Shown piece by piece: positions 33,113-41,826 of a DNA stretch of 64,000 bases. This stretch comes from Sinorhizobium mexicanum (GTDB lineage: Bacteria; Pseudomonadota; Alphaproteobacteria; Rhizobiales; Rhizobiaceae): the NCBI RefSeq assembly GCF_013488225.1, contig NZ_CP041241.1, positions 930,001 through 994,000 on the forward strand. The letters run 5' to 3'. Within the stretch, counting starts at the first letter, position 1. Each line of letters begins with the position of its first letter. A program made the translations under genes and the position numbers. Under the pieces are notes generated by a model that was given only the letters and a program-made list of their open reading frames with translations, ran no database searches and was not told the origin of the DNA.

Positions 33113-33853
33113 ATGATTCAGACACAGGACATCAAACGGCCGCCGCGCGAATGGGTCGAGGCGATCAAGGAAATCGGCGCCGCCACGTCCTCCAGCCAGC
33201 TGAGCAAGATGGGCATTCGCAATACGCATATCTGCGGCCCGATCTCCCGCCGGGAAGGGCAAGTGATGTGTGGGCCGGCGCTCACCCTGCAGTTCGTACC
33301 CAAGCGCGAGGACCTTCAGGACGCGGACGAGTACGCCCAGCCGGAAAAGCAGTTGCACAGGCACGTCCTATACCACACCCAGCCGGGTGACGTTGTGGTG
33401 GTGGATGCGCGCGGCGACATGAAGAGCGGCATCTTCGGGGAGATGATGCTCACCTATTTCCAGGGTAAGGGCGGTGCCGGCGTAGTGATCGACGGGTGCC
33501 TGCGAGACTATCCGAACGCCAAGCACCTCGATCTCGGTATGTGGATCCGCGGGCTGACGCCGAACTTCCACACCCAGACGGATCTCATGCCCTGGGGCGT
33601 CAACGTGCCGATCTCCTGCGGCGGCGTGTTCGTCATGCCGGGCGACATCATTATCGCCGATGACGACGGTGCGGTCGTCGTACCCGTTTCGCATGCGGAA
33701 GAGCTGATCAGACGCGCATCGACCCACCACGAATGGGAGGAATTCTCCAAGGAGAAGCTGCTCGCCGGCGGCGAGCTCAAGCGTTACTACCCGCTACATG
33801 ACGACGCACGGCCCGAATACGAGGAGTGGCTGCGCAACAAAAACGCGAAGTGA
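33113..33853 (+). CDS. RraA-like family protein (possible aldolase/decarboxylase)
   Basis: 246 residues. The RraA fold is indicated by PGDVVVVDARGDMKSGIFGE, GAGVVIDGCLRDYPNAKHL and CGGVFVMPGDIIIADDDGA. The Arg-Asp pair in CLRD corresponds to the catalytic residues of class II pyruvate aldolases and oxaloacetate decarboxylases in this family. Proteins annotated as RNase E regulators outside gammaproteobacteria are usually such enzymes. Placed before a lactonase-like gene and behind IclR-type operators, it could cleave or decarboxylate a keto acid made by the neighbouring dehydratases. The gene has an acidic mid-region (DLQDADEYAQPEKQLHR) longer than minimal RraA. Confidence 0.8.
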   Translation: MIQTQDIKRPPREWVEAIKEIGAATSSSQLSKMGIRNTHICGPISRREGQVMCGPALTLQFVPKREDLQDADEYAQPEKQLHRHVLYHTQPGDVVVVDARGDMKSGIFGEMMLTYFQGKGGAGVVIDGCLRDYPNAKHLDLGMWIRGLTPNFHTQTDLMPWGVNVPISCGGVFVMPGDIIIADDDGAVVVPVSHAEELIRRASTHHEWEEFSKEKLLAGGELKRYYPLHDDARPEYEEWLRNKNAK

Positions 33854-33864
33854 GGCCGTCTCCC

Positions 33865-34761
33865 ATGGAAAAAGCGACACTCGATGAGGGGACGTTCAGC
33901 CTGGTGTGCGACTGCCGGTCGCAACTCGGTGAAAGCCCGGTCTGGAGCGAGACCGAACAGGTGCTCTACTTCGTCGACATCCGCGGCCCGTCGATCAATC
34001 GCTTCGACCCCGCGACCGGCGAACTCCAGCGCTTCATGCAGTCCGAAGAGATCGGCTGTATCGGCCTTGTCCGTGGCGGTGGGTTCATTGCCGGCCTGCG
34101 ATCCGGCATCTGGCGGCTCGACTCTCGGGGCAAGCCGATCCTGAAGCTTGCGGATAACCCGGAAGGCACCGAAACGAGCCGCTTCAACGATGGTCGCGTC
34201 GGTCCGGACGGACGGTTCTATGCGGGCACGGTGGATGAGAGCAGGCAGCAAGCGGCAAAGCTATACCGCTATGACAGCAATGGACTTGCGCCGCTGATGG
34301 AGGGGCTCATGACCTCCAATGGCCTTGCGTTCTCGCCGGACGGCAGGACGCTTTACCATGTAGACTCTCCCGTTTCGAAGGTTACGGCGCATGATTTCGA
34401 CAAATCGGCGGGTGCGATTTCAGGCGGACGTGTGTTGATCGAAATACCCGACAACCCGGCGGCGCGGCCGGACGGAAGCACGATAGATGCGGAAGGCTGC
34501 TATTGGGTGGCGATCTTCGGCGCAGCCTTGGTCCGACGCTTCTCGCCGACGGGCGAGTTGATGGCCGAATATCCTGTGCCGGTGAAGTGCCCCACGATGC
34601 CTGCCTTCGGCGGCCCGGACAGGCGCACTCTGTTCGTGACGACAGCGGGGAGCCGCAGACCTCCGGAGGAAATGGCCCAATTCCCCACATCCGGCAGCCT
34701 GTTTGCCATGCGGGCACCGGTTGCAGGCGTGCCGGAGCCATTCTTCGACGAAGACATCTGA
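33865..34761 (+). CDS. SMP-30/gluconolactonase family protein
   Basis: 298 residues from the ATG at 33865, eleven bases past the rraA-like stop. A six-bladed propeller is indicated by LGESPVWSETEQVLYFVDI (metal Glu), SRFNDGRVGPDGRFYAGT (Asn, Asp) and LMTSNGLAFSPDGRTLYHVD (Asp). These are the calcium or zinc ligands of SMP-30 lactonases, which hydrolyse aldonolactones to aldonates. No signal peptide is seen, so it is cytoplasmic. In this operon it likely opens a sugar lactone ahead of the dehydratases. An upstream in-frame start inside the previous gene is unlikely. Confidence 0.9.
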   Translation: MEKATLDEGTFSLVCDCRSQLGESPVWSETEQVLYFVDIRGPSINRFDPATGELQRFMQSEEIGCIGLVRGGGFIAGLRSGIWRLDSRGKPILKLADNPEGTETSRFNDGRVGPDGRFYAGTVDESRQQAAKLYRYDSNGLAPLMEGLMTSNGLAFSPDGRTLYHVDSPVSKVTAHDFDKSAGAISGGRVLIEIPDNPAARPDGSTIDAEGCYWVAIFGAALVRRFSPTGELMAEYPVPVKCPTMPAFGGPDRRTLFVTTAGSRRPPEEMAQFPTSGSLFAMRAPVAGVPEPFFDEDI

Positions 34762-34806
34762 CGAAAAGCCGGTCGTGAGGCCGGTTTCTTTCACGATCTG
34801 GCGGAA

Positions 34807-34838
34807 GGCCGGCCACCCGAGTGGCCGGCCGTTCTTCT
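34807..34838. terminator. Hairpin between convergent genes
   Basis: GGCCGGCCAC (34807-34816) pairs perfectly with GTGGCCGGCC (34821-34830) across CCGA, followed by GTTCTTCT. It separates the SMP-30 gene from the convergent aldo/keto reductase and ends six bases before the latter's stop. Confidence 0.7.
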
Positions 34839-35817
34839 ATTCGAAGCCCATGATCTTGTGGGGCACATAGTGCTCCGTCAATTCCTTCAGGTCTTCCGGC
34901 GTCAGCTTGATCGTGACCGCCTCCGCGGCATCGACGATCTGGCTCTCGCGGCTGACGCCGACGATCGGAGCCGCAACGGCCGGGTTGGACAGAAGCCAGG
35001 CTATGGCGATGCGGGCGCGGGGCACGCCATGGCGCCTGGCGACATTGGCGACGGCATTGATGACCTTCGCATCGGCCTCTTCCGTATCGCCGTAGAGGAC
35101 CGGCCGCAGGATGTCGGTGCCCTTGCGCAGCGAGTCATGCCCGTCCTCGCGGGCGAGAAGGCCGCGGGCAAGGGGGCTCCACGGGATGAGGCCGACACCT
35201 TCGGCCGCGCAAAGCGGCACCATTTCCCGCTCTTCCTCGCGGTTGAGCAGGTTGTAGTGGTTCTGCATCGAGATGAAGCGCGCCCAACCCTTGCGGTCCG
35301 AAAGGTAGAGCGACTTGGCAAACTTCCAGGCATGCATGGAAGAGGCGCCGATATAGCGAACCTTTCCGATCTTCACGAGATCCGTCAGAGCTTCGAGTGT
35401 CTCTTCGATCGGCGTTACCGGATCCCAGCGATGAATCTGGTAGAGATCCACGTAGTCGGTGCCGAGGCGCCGCAGGCTATGATCGATTTCCTGCATGATC
35501 GCCTTGCGCGAGAGTCCCTTTGCATTCGGGCCGTCGCGCAGCGGAGAATTGATCTTGGTTGCCAGCACGATCTCATCGCGCTTGGCGAAGTCCTTGAGGG
35601 CGCGGCCGACAATCTCCTCGCTGGAGCCGTTGGAGTAGATGTTGGCCGTGTCGAAGAAATTGACGCCGAGCTCGATCGCCTTCTTGATCAGCGGGCGGCT
35701 GTCCTCTTCTACGAGTGTCCATTTCGGATTGCCGCGATCGGGTTCGCCGAAGGTCATGCATCCGAGGCAGATGCGCGAGACCTCGAGCCCCGAATTCCCC
35801 AGTCTGGTATATTCCAT
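34837..35817 (-). CDS. Aldo/keto reductase
   Basis: 326 residues from the ATG at 35817. The (beta/alpha)8 reductase shows LGNSGLEVSRICLGCMTFG, FFDTANIYSNGSSEE (catalytic Asp and Tyr), VLATKIN (Lys) and YVDLYQIHRWD (His). The cofactor end includes PIVGVSRESQIVDA. It reduces or oxidises a carbonyl sugar or aldehyde with NADP(H). It follows the glyoxalase gene by 14 bases on the same strand. The pairing suggests aldehyde or methylglyoxal handling linked to keto-sugar catabolism. A long frame up to 36360 is an artefact overlapping that gene. Confidence 0.9.
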   Translation of the reverse strand: MEYTRLGNSGLEVSRICLGCMTFGEPDRGNPKWTLVEEDSRPLIKKAIELGVNFFDTANIYSNGSSEEIVGRALKDFAKRDEIVLATKINSPLRDGPNAKGLSRKAIMQEIDHSLRRLGTDYVDLYQIHRWDPVTPIEETLEALTDLVKIGKVRYIGASSMHAWKFAKSLYLSDRKGWARFISMQNHYNLLNREEEREMVPLCAAEGVGLIPWSPLARGLLAREDGHDSLRKGTDILRPVLYGDTEEADAKVINAVANVARRHGVPRARIAIAWLLSNPAVAAPIVGVSRESQIVDAAEAVTIKLTPEDLKELTEHYVPHKIMGFE

Positions 35818-35831
35818 CGTCAAGACTCCGA

Positions 35832-36248
35832 TTATTTGCTTTCCTGGATAAGTTCGATGCGATAGCCATCCGGATCGTCGACGAAGGCGATCGCGGTGGT
35901 ACCGAATTTGACCGGGCCGGGCTCGCGAACGATCTTGACCCCTTCGTTCCGCATGGCCTCGCAGGCGGCGTAGATATCCGGCACGCCGACGGCGAGATGG
36001 CCGAAGCCATTGCCCTTTTCGTAGCTCTCGACGCCGTAGTTGTAGGTCAATTCGATCATCGGATCGGTCTTTTCGGCACCGTAGCCGATGAAGACGTTGG
36101 TGTAGTTGCCTTCCGGCACATCGATCGTGCGGATGACCTCCATGCCGAAGTGCTTGGAGTAGAAGTCGATCGATCGCTGCAGATCGCCGACACGGATCAT
36201 CGTGTGCATGATCCTCGGTGGCTTGGCAGTTTGGGTGGCTGTTGCCAT
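35832..36248 (-). CDS. gloA: Lactoylglutathione lyase-like protein (glyoxalase I)
   Basis: 138 residues, with AGAGGAGACAGACA before the ATG. It matches glyoxalase I: MHTMIRVGDLQRSIDFYSKH (metal His15), NVFIGYGAEKTDPMIELTYN (metal Glu), GFGHLAVGVPDI (metal His) and AFVDDPDGYRIELIQ (metal Glu). The enzyme isomerises the hemithioacetal of methylglyoxal and glutathione. It is cotranscribed with the aldo/keto reductase and divergent from the SDR at 36.4 kb. It may detoxify by-products of triose or tetrose metabolism. Confidence 0.9.
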   Translation of the reverse strand: MATATQTAKPPRIMHTMIRVGDLQRSIDFYSKHFGMEVIRTIDVPEGNYTNVFIGYGAEKTDPMIELTYNYGVESYEKGNGFGHLAVGVPDIYAACEAMRNEGVKIVREPGPVKFGTTAIAFVDDPDGYRIELIQESK

Positions 36249-36418
36249 TGTCTGTCTCCTCTATGGTGGATAGGTCGGCTACGTCGTAGCCGATGGTGAA
36301 AAAATCTTTCCAAAACAAAAACTTACCCTGGAAACGGAGAACTTTGTTATGTAAAACCATTCATATGTTGCGGAATGCAATAACAGCGTTGCCGCATGGT
36401 CCGGATGGAGGAACGGCT

Positions 36419-37201
36419 ATGGATTTGAAAGGTAAGGTGGCGCTTGTGACGGGTGCGGGCTCCGGCATCGGAAAGGCGTCGGCGCTCATGCTGGCTGCTC
36501 GAGGCGCAAGGGTCGCGGTGCTGAGCAGGACCGGGAGCGAGATACTGAAGGCGAAGGAGGAGATCGAGGCCGCTGGCGGCGAGGCGCTGGCGCTCACCGG
36601 CGATGTCAGCCTCGAGGACGACATGAAAGGCGCGGTTGAAACGCTCGTCTCGGCCTGGGGACGGCTCGACATCGTGGTCGCTAATGCCGGCATCAACGGC
36701 GTATGGGCGCCGATCGACGATCTGCAGCCGCATGAATGGGACAAGACGATCGCCGTCAATCTGCGCGGCACCTACCTCACCATTCATTGCGTCGTGCCGC
36801 ACCTGAAGCTTGCCGGCGGCGGCTCGATCGTCGTCGTTTCCTCGATCAATGGTACCCGGACCTTCACGACCGCCGGCGCGACGGCATATTCCGCCACCAA
36901 GGCGGCGCAGCTTGCCATGGTACAGCAGCTCGCGCTTGAGCTCGGAAAATCCCGCATCCGCATCAACGCGGTCTGCCCCGGCCTGATCACCACCAACATT
37001 CCCGACAGCACGATCAAACGCAATCAGGACGCCGCACGCATTCCGGTCGTCTGGCCGGAGGGCGATATTCCGATCACCGGCGGCAAGGCGGGCACGAGCG
37101 AGGACGTCGCCGAAATCATAGCATTCCTGGCGTCCGACCACGCACGCCACATCACCGGATCGCCGGTCTGGATCGACGGTGGCCAGAGCCTGCTGCGGTG
37201 A
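36419..37201 (+). CDS. Short-chain dehydrogenase/reductase
   Basis: 260 residues from the ATG at 36419, after GGAGGAACGGCT. Classical SDR motifs are complete: VALVTGAGSGIGKA (cofactor), NAGIN, VVSSING (catalytic Ser) and AYSATKAAQL (Tyr and Lys). The C-terminus ends with SPVWIDGGQSLL. An Arg after beta 2 (VLSRTG) hints at NADP use. It is probably a polyol or sugar dehydrogenase. It diverges from gloA across 36249-36418, where I see no convincing operator, and ends 32 bases before the convergent importer B ATPase. Confidence 0.9.
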   Translation: MDLKGKVALVTGAGSGIGKASALMLAARGARVAVLSRTGSEILKAKEEIEAAGGEALALTGDVSLEDDMKGAVETLVSAWGRLDIVVANAGINGVWAPIDDLQPHEWDKTIAVNLRGTYLTIHCVVPHLKLAGGGSIVVVSSINGTRTFTTAGATAYSATKAAQLAMVQQLALELGKSRIRINAVCPGLITTNIPDSTIKRNQDAARIPVVWPEGDIPITGGKAGTSEDVAEIIAFLASDHARHITGSPVWIDGGQSLLR

Positions 37202-37233
37202 CAGCGGCAGGCAACGCCGGAGACGGCGGGGGC

Positions 37234-38319
37234 TCACAATCGGTCCCCCGCCTCGTCAAACAGCGATGCCTGGGCGATGTTCACGTAGATGTCGGTAGGG
37301 GCGCCGATCGAGGCTGCCTGATCCGAAGAAATCCGCATCGAAAAATTCTCGCCGGCGAGCATGCCCCAGAGGAGTGTATCCGGCCCCATCGACTCCTCGA
37401 TCGTAAAGGTGGCCTCCAGTCTTGCGGAATGCTGTTCCGATGGACGCAACTGGGCCTGTTCGGGACGCAACCCCAGCGTCGCCTCTTGTCTGTCGTGAAA
37501 CGGTCGGGAGAACTCATAAGCGGTCAGGTCGATCTCACTGCCGTCCGCAAGGCGGAAGCTGGTGCCGGCGTCTTTTCGGACCAGAGTTCCGGGGAGGAAG
37601 TTCATCTGCGGGGATCCGACGAAGCCCGCAACAAAGCGATTGACGGGGCGCTGGTAGATTTCCTTGGGCGTCGCGAGCTGCTGGATGACGCCCTTGTGCA
37701 TGACCGCGATGCGGTCGGCGAGCGTCAATGCCTCCACTTGGTCGTGGGTGACGAAGATCATCGTCGAGCCCAGGCGCTTGTGCAGCCGCTTGATTTCGAC
37801 GCGCAGTTCCGTCCGCAGCTTGGCATCGAGGTTCGAAAGCGGTTCGTCGAAGAGCAGCACCTTTGCGTCGCGCACAAGCGCGCGGCCGATCGCGACACGC
37901 TGGCGCTGTCCGCCTGAAAGCTGCGCCGGCTGGCGCTGCAGCAGCGGCTCGAGCTGGAGGATGCGCGCTGCTTCCGAGACGCGCCGGGCGATCTCGGCTT
38001 TCGGCATTCCCGACATTTTCAGCCCGAAGGAAAGGTTTCCTTCCACCGTGAGGCGCGGATAAAGGGCATAGGACTGGAAGACCATGCCGATGCCGCGTTC
38101 ATGCGGTTCGGACCAGGTGACATTGCGGCCACCGATCCAGATCTGACCCTCGGCGATGTCGAGAAGCCCGGCGATGGCGTTGAGCAGTGTGGACTTTCCG
38201 CAGCCGGAAGGACCGAGAAGCACGAGGAATTCGCCTTCTTCCACTTCGAGATCGAGCGTTTCGAGCACGTTCAAGACACCGAAGGAGATCTGCAGATTCC
38301 GAATGGAAACGCTGGACAT
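37234..38319 (-). CDS. Sugar ABC importer ATPase, MalK/UgpC type (importer B)
   Basis: 361 residues. Walker [10 protein letters not shown] (about 36-44), Q-loop FQSYALYPRLTV, signature [13 protein letters not shown], Walker [16 protein letters not shown] and THDQVEAL are intact. A C-terminal MalK-type regulatory domain follows. It is the last gene of importer B, seven bases downstream of the permease gene. Its sequence is clearly different from the importer A and D ATPases, so this is not a recent duplication. Confidence 0.9.
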   Translation of the reverse strand: MSSVSIRNLQISFGVLNVLETLDLEVEEGEFLVLLGPSGCGKSTLLNAIAGLLDIAEGQIWIGGRNVTWSEPHERGIGMVFQSYALYPRLTVEGNLSFGLKMSGMPKAEIARRVSEAARILQLEPLLQRQPAQLSGGQRQRVAIGRALVRDAKVLLFDEPLSNLDAKLRTELRVEIKRLHKRLGSTMIFVTHDQVEALTLADRIAVMHKGVIQQLATPKEIYQRPVNRFVAGFVGSPQMNFLPGTLVRKDAGTSFRLADGSEIDLTAYEFSRPFHDRQEATLGLRPEQAQLRPSEQHSARLEATFTIEESMGPDTLLWGMLAGENFSMRISSDQAASIGAPTDIYVNIAQASLFDEAGDRL

Positions 38320-38325
38320 GAATGC

Positions 38326-39243
38326 TTACCCTTTGACTGCGCCAGCGGCGATGCCGCGCACGAACCAGCGGCCCGAAACGAAATAGACGATGAGGGGGAC
38401 GGCGGCGGTCATGATGGTGGCCGCCATGTTGACGTTGTAGGCGATCTCACCCTCGGTCGGCGCGACGAGGTTGGTGAGTTGCACCGTCATCGGGCGGTTG
38501 GCGAGGCCACCGAAGGTGAGCCCCATGATGAAGTCGTTCCAGATTCCGGTGACCTGCAGGATGACCGCCACCACCAGCATGGGGATCGACATCGGCAGCA
38601 TCAAACGGAAGAAGATCGAGAAGAACCGCCCGCCATCGACGCGTGCAGCCTTGAAGAGGTCGATCGGTATCCCCGCATAATAGTTGCGGAAGAGCAGAGT
38701 GATCACCGGCAGGCCGAAGATGACATGCGTCAGAACCAGTGCATAGATCGTGCTGAACAGGCCCGTCGCTGAATAGATGCGCACCAGCGGATAGATGAAG
38801 ACCTGATAGGGCAGGAAGGCGCCGAGCAGGAGAGCGGCAAACAGCAGATTGGCAAAGCGGACGCGCCAGAATGAGAGTGCATAGCCCGTTAGCGCGCCGA
38901 CGAAGATCGAGCAGAACACCGACGGCACAAGTATTTTCACGGAGTTCCAGAACCCTGGGCTGATGCCGCGGCAATCGAGACCGGTGCATGCGCTGGACCA
39001 TGCCTTTGCCCAGGGCTCGAACGTTACGGTCGTGGGCAGAGAAAAAAGACCGCCAAGGCGGATTTCCTCCATCGGCTTGATCGAGGTGATGATCATCACG
39101 TAGAGCGGCAGCAGGAAGAACAATGCGGAAATGACGAGAAAGGCATAGATGCCGATACGGGCGGGACCGATGCTTTTGGGAGCTCGGCCGCTTGGACCTT
39201 CGCCCATGCGCACGTGGTGGATCTTTGCCGGAGGAGTGCTCAT
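38326..39243 (-). CDS. Sugar ABC importer permease, MalG type (importer B)
   Basis: 305 residues with an unusually long cytoplasmic N-terminus (about 28 residues) before the first span, IGIYAFLVISALFFLLPLYV. The EAA loop reads DLFKAARVDGGRFFSIFFRL then MLPMSIP. An insertion with two Cys (SACTGLDCRG) lies in the first periplasmic loop and resembles glucose-type (GtsC-like) permeases. It overlaps functionally with the upstream permease gene, four bases away. Confidence 0.85.
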   Translation of the reverse strand: MSTPPAKIHHVRMGEGPSGRAPKSIGPARIGIYAFLVISALFFLLPLYVMIITSIKPMEEIRLGGLFSLPTTVTFEPWAKAWSSACTGLDCRGISPGFWNSVKILVPSVFCSIFVGALTGYALSFWRVRFANLLFAALLLGAFLPYQVFIYPLVRIYSATGLFSTIYALVLTHVIFGLPVITLLFRNYYAGIPIDLFKAARVDGGRFFSIFFRLMLPMSIPMLVVAVILQVTGIWNDFIMGLTFGGLANRPMTVQLTNLVAPTEGEIAYNVNMAATIMTAAVPLIVYFVSGRWFVRGIAAGAVKG

Positions 39244-39247
39244 CGGC

Positions 39248-40129
39248 TCAGTCCTTCCGCTTTTCGGCGCGGAAATATTCCGCGTAGAGCCAAGGGGTAA
39301 GGGCGCAGAGCAACGTGATCAGCAGCGTCGTCGCGGCGGCAGTTGCAAGCCCGATGTTCTGGCGCTGGAAAAGGTAGTCCATCACGAATTTCGCCGGCAC
39401 GTCGGACGAGAATCCCGGCCCGCCCCCGGTCAGCACCAGCACAAGGTCGTAGAGTTTGACGACACCGAGAGAAAGGAGAACGGTTGCGCTGATGAAGCTC
39501 GGCCGCAGGATCGGCACGACGATGTGCCAGTAGAACCGCCAGGGCTTCACGCCATCGATGCGCGAGGCCTTCCAGAGATCCGGATCGATGCCGCGAAGCC
39601 CCGCAAGCATGATCGCCATCACGAGTCCGGCCGCGTGCCAGACGGCGGCGAGAACGACGCAATAGATTGCCGTTTCCTTCCGGATGATCCAGTCGAAGCG
39701 GAAGTTCTCGAAGCCCCAGCCGCGAACGGTCTGCTCGATGCCGAGTGTCGGGTTCAGGATCCACTGCCACACAAGGCCGGTGACGATGAAGCTCATGGCA
39801 TAGGGATAAAGAATGATGGTGCGCAGAAACCCCTCGGCGCGGATGCGTTGATCCAGGGCGACGGCAAGCAGGAAGCCCAACGCGAGCGAGATGGCGATCA
39901 TCAGCACGCCGAAGATCACCATGTTCTGGATTGACGTTAGCCAGCGCTCGGTGCCGAAGAGGCGCACATACTGGCTGAAGCCTGCAAAACGGGCGACGGG
40001 CAACATCCGGGAATCGGTGAAGGAAATGCCAACTGTCCAGATGATCGTGCCAATATAGGCAAACACGACGATCAGGATCGCGGGCGTCAGGCCAGCATAA
40101 ACGCTCCAGCGGATTGGACGCTGCTTCAT
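39248..40129 (-). CDS. Sugar ABC importer permease, MalF type (importer B)
   Basis: 293 residues from the ATG at 40129; a longer frame to 40231 runs into the binding protein. Six spans begin YAGLTPAILIVVFAYIGTII. The EAA loop reads DLWKASRIDGVKPWRFYWHI then VVPILRP, and TGGGPGFSSDVPAKFV follows. It pairs with the 38.3-kb permease. The gene lies 70 bases after the binding-protein stop. Confidence 0.9.
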   Translation of the reverse strand: MKQRPIRWSVYAGLTPAILIVVFAYIGTIIWTVGISFTDSRMLPVARFAGFSQYVRLFGTERWLTSIQNMVIFGVLMIAISLALGFLLAVALDQRIRAEGFLRTIILYPYAMSFIVTGLVWQWILNPTLGIEQTVRGWGFENFRFDWIIRKETAIYCVVLAAVWHAAGLVMAIMLAGLRGIDPDLWKASRIDGVKPWRFYWHIVVPILRPSFISATVLLSLGVVKLYDLVLVLTGGGPGFSSDVPAKFVMDYLFQRQNIGLATAAATTLLITLLCALTPWLYAEYFRAEKRKD

Positions 40130-40199
40130 CGGAATTTCCCGGACAATGCGTAAGAAAAAGCGAGTGGCAGTGTCCTGCCGCTCGCGTGGCTGGAAGTTT

Positions 40200-41441
40200 C
40201 TATTCCTGGAACTCGGAGAGCACGGCCGCATACTTGTCGGCGAACTCGTCCGGCGTTTCTGAAGGCGTCGCCCAATATTCGACCACGACGTCGGCGAGCG
40301 AATTCAGCATGTCGGCGCCAGCCAGCCAGTCTGGGCCTGCAAGCTGCTTGCCCGGGTCCTTGAGCACCTCAAGACCCACCTTGGAGCAGGCATCGAGGCC
40401 GGACGTGTCAACGTCATTGCGGACCGGCATGGAACCCTTGAGGTTGTTGAATTTGACCTGCACATCCTTGTCCAGCATGACTTCCGCCATGAGGGCCTGC
40501 GCCTTGGCGGCTGCTTCCGACCCGCCTTTCGGCATGATGAAGACATTGGAATCCATCAGGAAGTTCTGCTGGCCGAGCCCGAGAACGCAACCATAGTCCT
40601 TGCCCGCAACCCAGCCGGCGGCGGTGAACTCGCCTTTTTCCCAGTCGCCCATGATATGCATAGCCGCCTTGCCGGTGGTCAGCATCGACGCGGCCTCGTT
40701 GAAGGAACGGTTCGGCGTGCCGGGATCCGTATAGCTCCGGATCTTCGCATAAGTTTCGGCGACGCGTTTGAACTCCGGCGTCTTGGTCGCTTCCGGGTTC
40801 TTGTCGCGGAAGATCGAGAGGTAGAGATCGCGACCGCCGGCTCCCGCGAGCACGCCATTGAAGAGCTGGTGCTGCTGCCAGGGCTGTGCGCCGAATGCGA
40901 GCGGGATGATGCCGCCGGCCTTGAACCTGTCGGCCGCGGCGAAGAATTCCTCCCAGGTCGTCGGTTCCTGGACGCCGAATTTCTCGAACAGTGCCTTGTT
41001 GTACCAGAGCCAGTTCGGTGTCTGCAGGTTCACCGGCACGGCATAGATGTGCCCGTCTCGGCTTACGGCCTCCAGCACGTCGGCGGGAAGCGACTTCTTC
41101 CAGTCACCGGCCGCGGCAACGTTATCGAGATTGTTGAGCAGTCCCTGGTCGGCAAGTTCGCCGAACTGCTTGCCGGCATTCATCATCATCACCGTCGGCG
41201 GGTTGCCGCCAACGATCCGGTTGATCCCGGTTGGCTTCGCGACGTCACCGTTGACGATTGCGTTGTCCACCCATTCCCCGCCGGCAGCGTTGAACGCATC
41301 GGCAAAGACCTTCACCGCCTTCGACTGCGCTTCCGTTGTCCACCAATGCAGTACCTCGGCCTTCTCGGCGGCAAAAGCGGATTGAGCCAGTGCGAGCGCC
41401 AGGGCGCTTGCGCCAATCAAGGCGCGATATCTCTGCAGCAT
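40200..41441 (-). CDS. Sugar ABC importer substrate-binding protein (importer B)
   Basis: 413 residues from the ATG at 41441, after GGGAGGAGACAAGA. The signal peptide is LIGASALALALAQSAFA. The mature part has VLHWWTTEAQSKAVKVFADA and NLQTPNWLWYNKALFEKFG, typical of glucose or disaccharide-binding family-1 proteins (GtsA-like). It is the first gene of the importer B operon. Upstream, 41442-41826 holds an IclR-type promoter with paired operators and, nearer the gene, a 33-bp palindrome overlapping a second promoter. Confidence 0.9.
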   Translation of the reverse strand: MLQRYRALIGASALALALAQSAFAAEKAEVLHWWTTEAQSKAVKVFADAFNAAGGEWVDNAIVNGDVAKPTGINRIVGGNPPTVMMMNAGKQFGELADQGLLNNLDNVAAAGDWKKSLPADVLEAVSRDGHIYAVPVNLQTPNWLWYNKALFEKFGVQEPTTWEEFFAAADRFKAGGIIPLAFGAQPWQQHQLFNGVLAGAGGRDLYLSIFRDKNPEATKTPEFKRVAETYAKIRSYTDPGTPNRSFNEAASMLTTGKAAMHIMGDWEKGEFTAAGWVAGKDYGCVLGLGQQNFLMDSNVFIMPKGGSEAAAKAQALMAEVMLDKDVQVKFNNLKGSMPVRNDVDTSGLDACSKVGLEVLKDPGKQLAGPDWLAGADMLNSLADVVVEYWATPSETPDEFADKYAAVLSEFQE

Positions 41442-41543
41442 TCTTGTCTCCTCCCATAGCGGTCCCGACACGCTGAGTTGGCAGCGCCCGGGCTTTAGTC
41501 GAACCTGTCGCGGATAAGGTTCTCCTCCTCCTCGTCCGTAGGC

Positions 41544-41604
41544 AGCGTATGCTCCAATCGCCTTTTTAGTCAACATTTACCGCAATAATATTGCGGTAAA
41601 TGTT
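41544..41604 (-). promoter_or_regulatory. 33-bp palindrome overlapping a proximal promoter of importer B
   Basis: AACATTTACCGCAAT (41572-41586) and ATTGCGGTAAATGTT (41590-41604) are perfect 15-base arms around AAT. On the minus strand the palindrome ends inside TTGACT (41573-41568), which is followed by 18 bases and TACGCT (41549-41544). It is a strong operator candidate for the LacI protein encoded just upstream. Confidence 0.6.
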
Positions 41605-41689
41605 TAGGCTGTTAGGTTCGCTCTCGCGCCGCGTCATCCATCGCGCTTCCTAATCCCCCGGATGCGGCGTTCCGTGCGGTCCCGATGTA

Positions 41690-41748
41690 GGTCAAATATG
41701 AACGACAACAATTCGAATTAGAATTGCAAGCGTGTCGGAGATTGTCAA
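41690..41748 (-). promoter_or_regulatory. Distal promoter with paired IclR-type operators before importer B
   Basis: On the minus strand: TTGACA (41748-41743), 17 bases, AATTCT (41725-41720). Operator one is ATTCTAATTCGAAT (41724-41711), over the -10. Operator two is GTTCATATTTGACC (41703-41690), one mismatch. Centres are 21 bp apart. The layout matches the uxuA-like and rraA-like promoters. Confidence 0.65.
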
Positions 41749-41826
41749 GGCCAAACAACCGCGCAACCGGGTCTCGTGAAACCGAGGCAGATTTGGCAGG
41801 AAAGGGCGCGGGCGGGCGCGATCAAG

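Noticed and set aside
34837..36360. Apparent 507-codon fusion of a glyoxalase frame with the aldo/keto reductase
   Set aside because: The upstream part is out of frame with the real glyoxalase gene at 35832-36248. The reductase has its own ATG at 35817.
41572..41604. 33-bp palindrome as a terminator for lacI
   Set aside because: The stem is AT-rich, lies more than 200 bases after the lacI stop and has no T run on the minus strand. An operator reading fits the overlapping -35 better.
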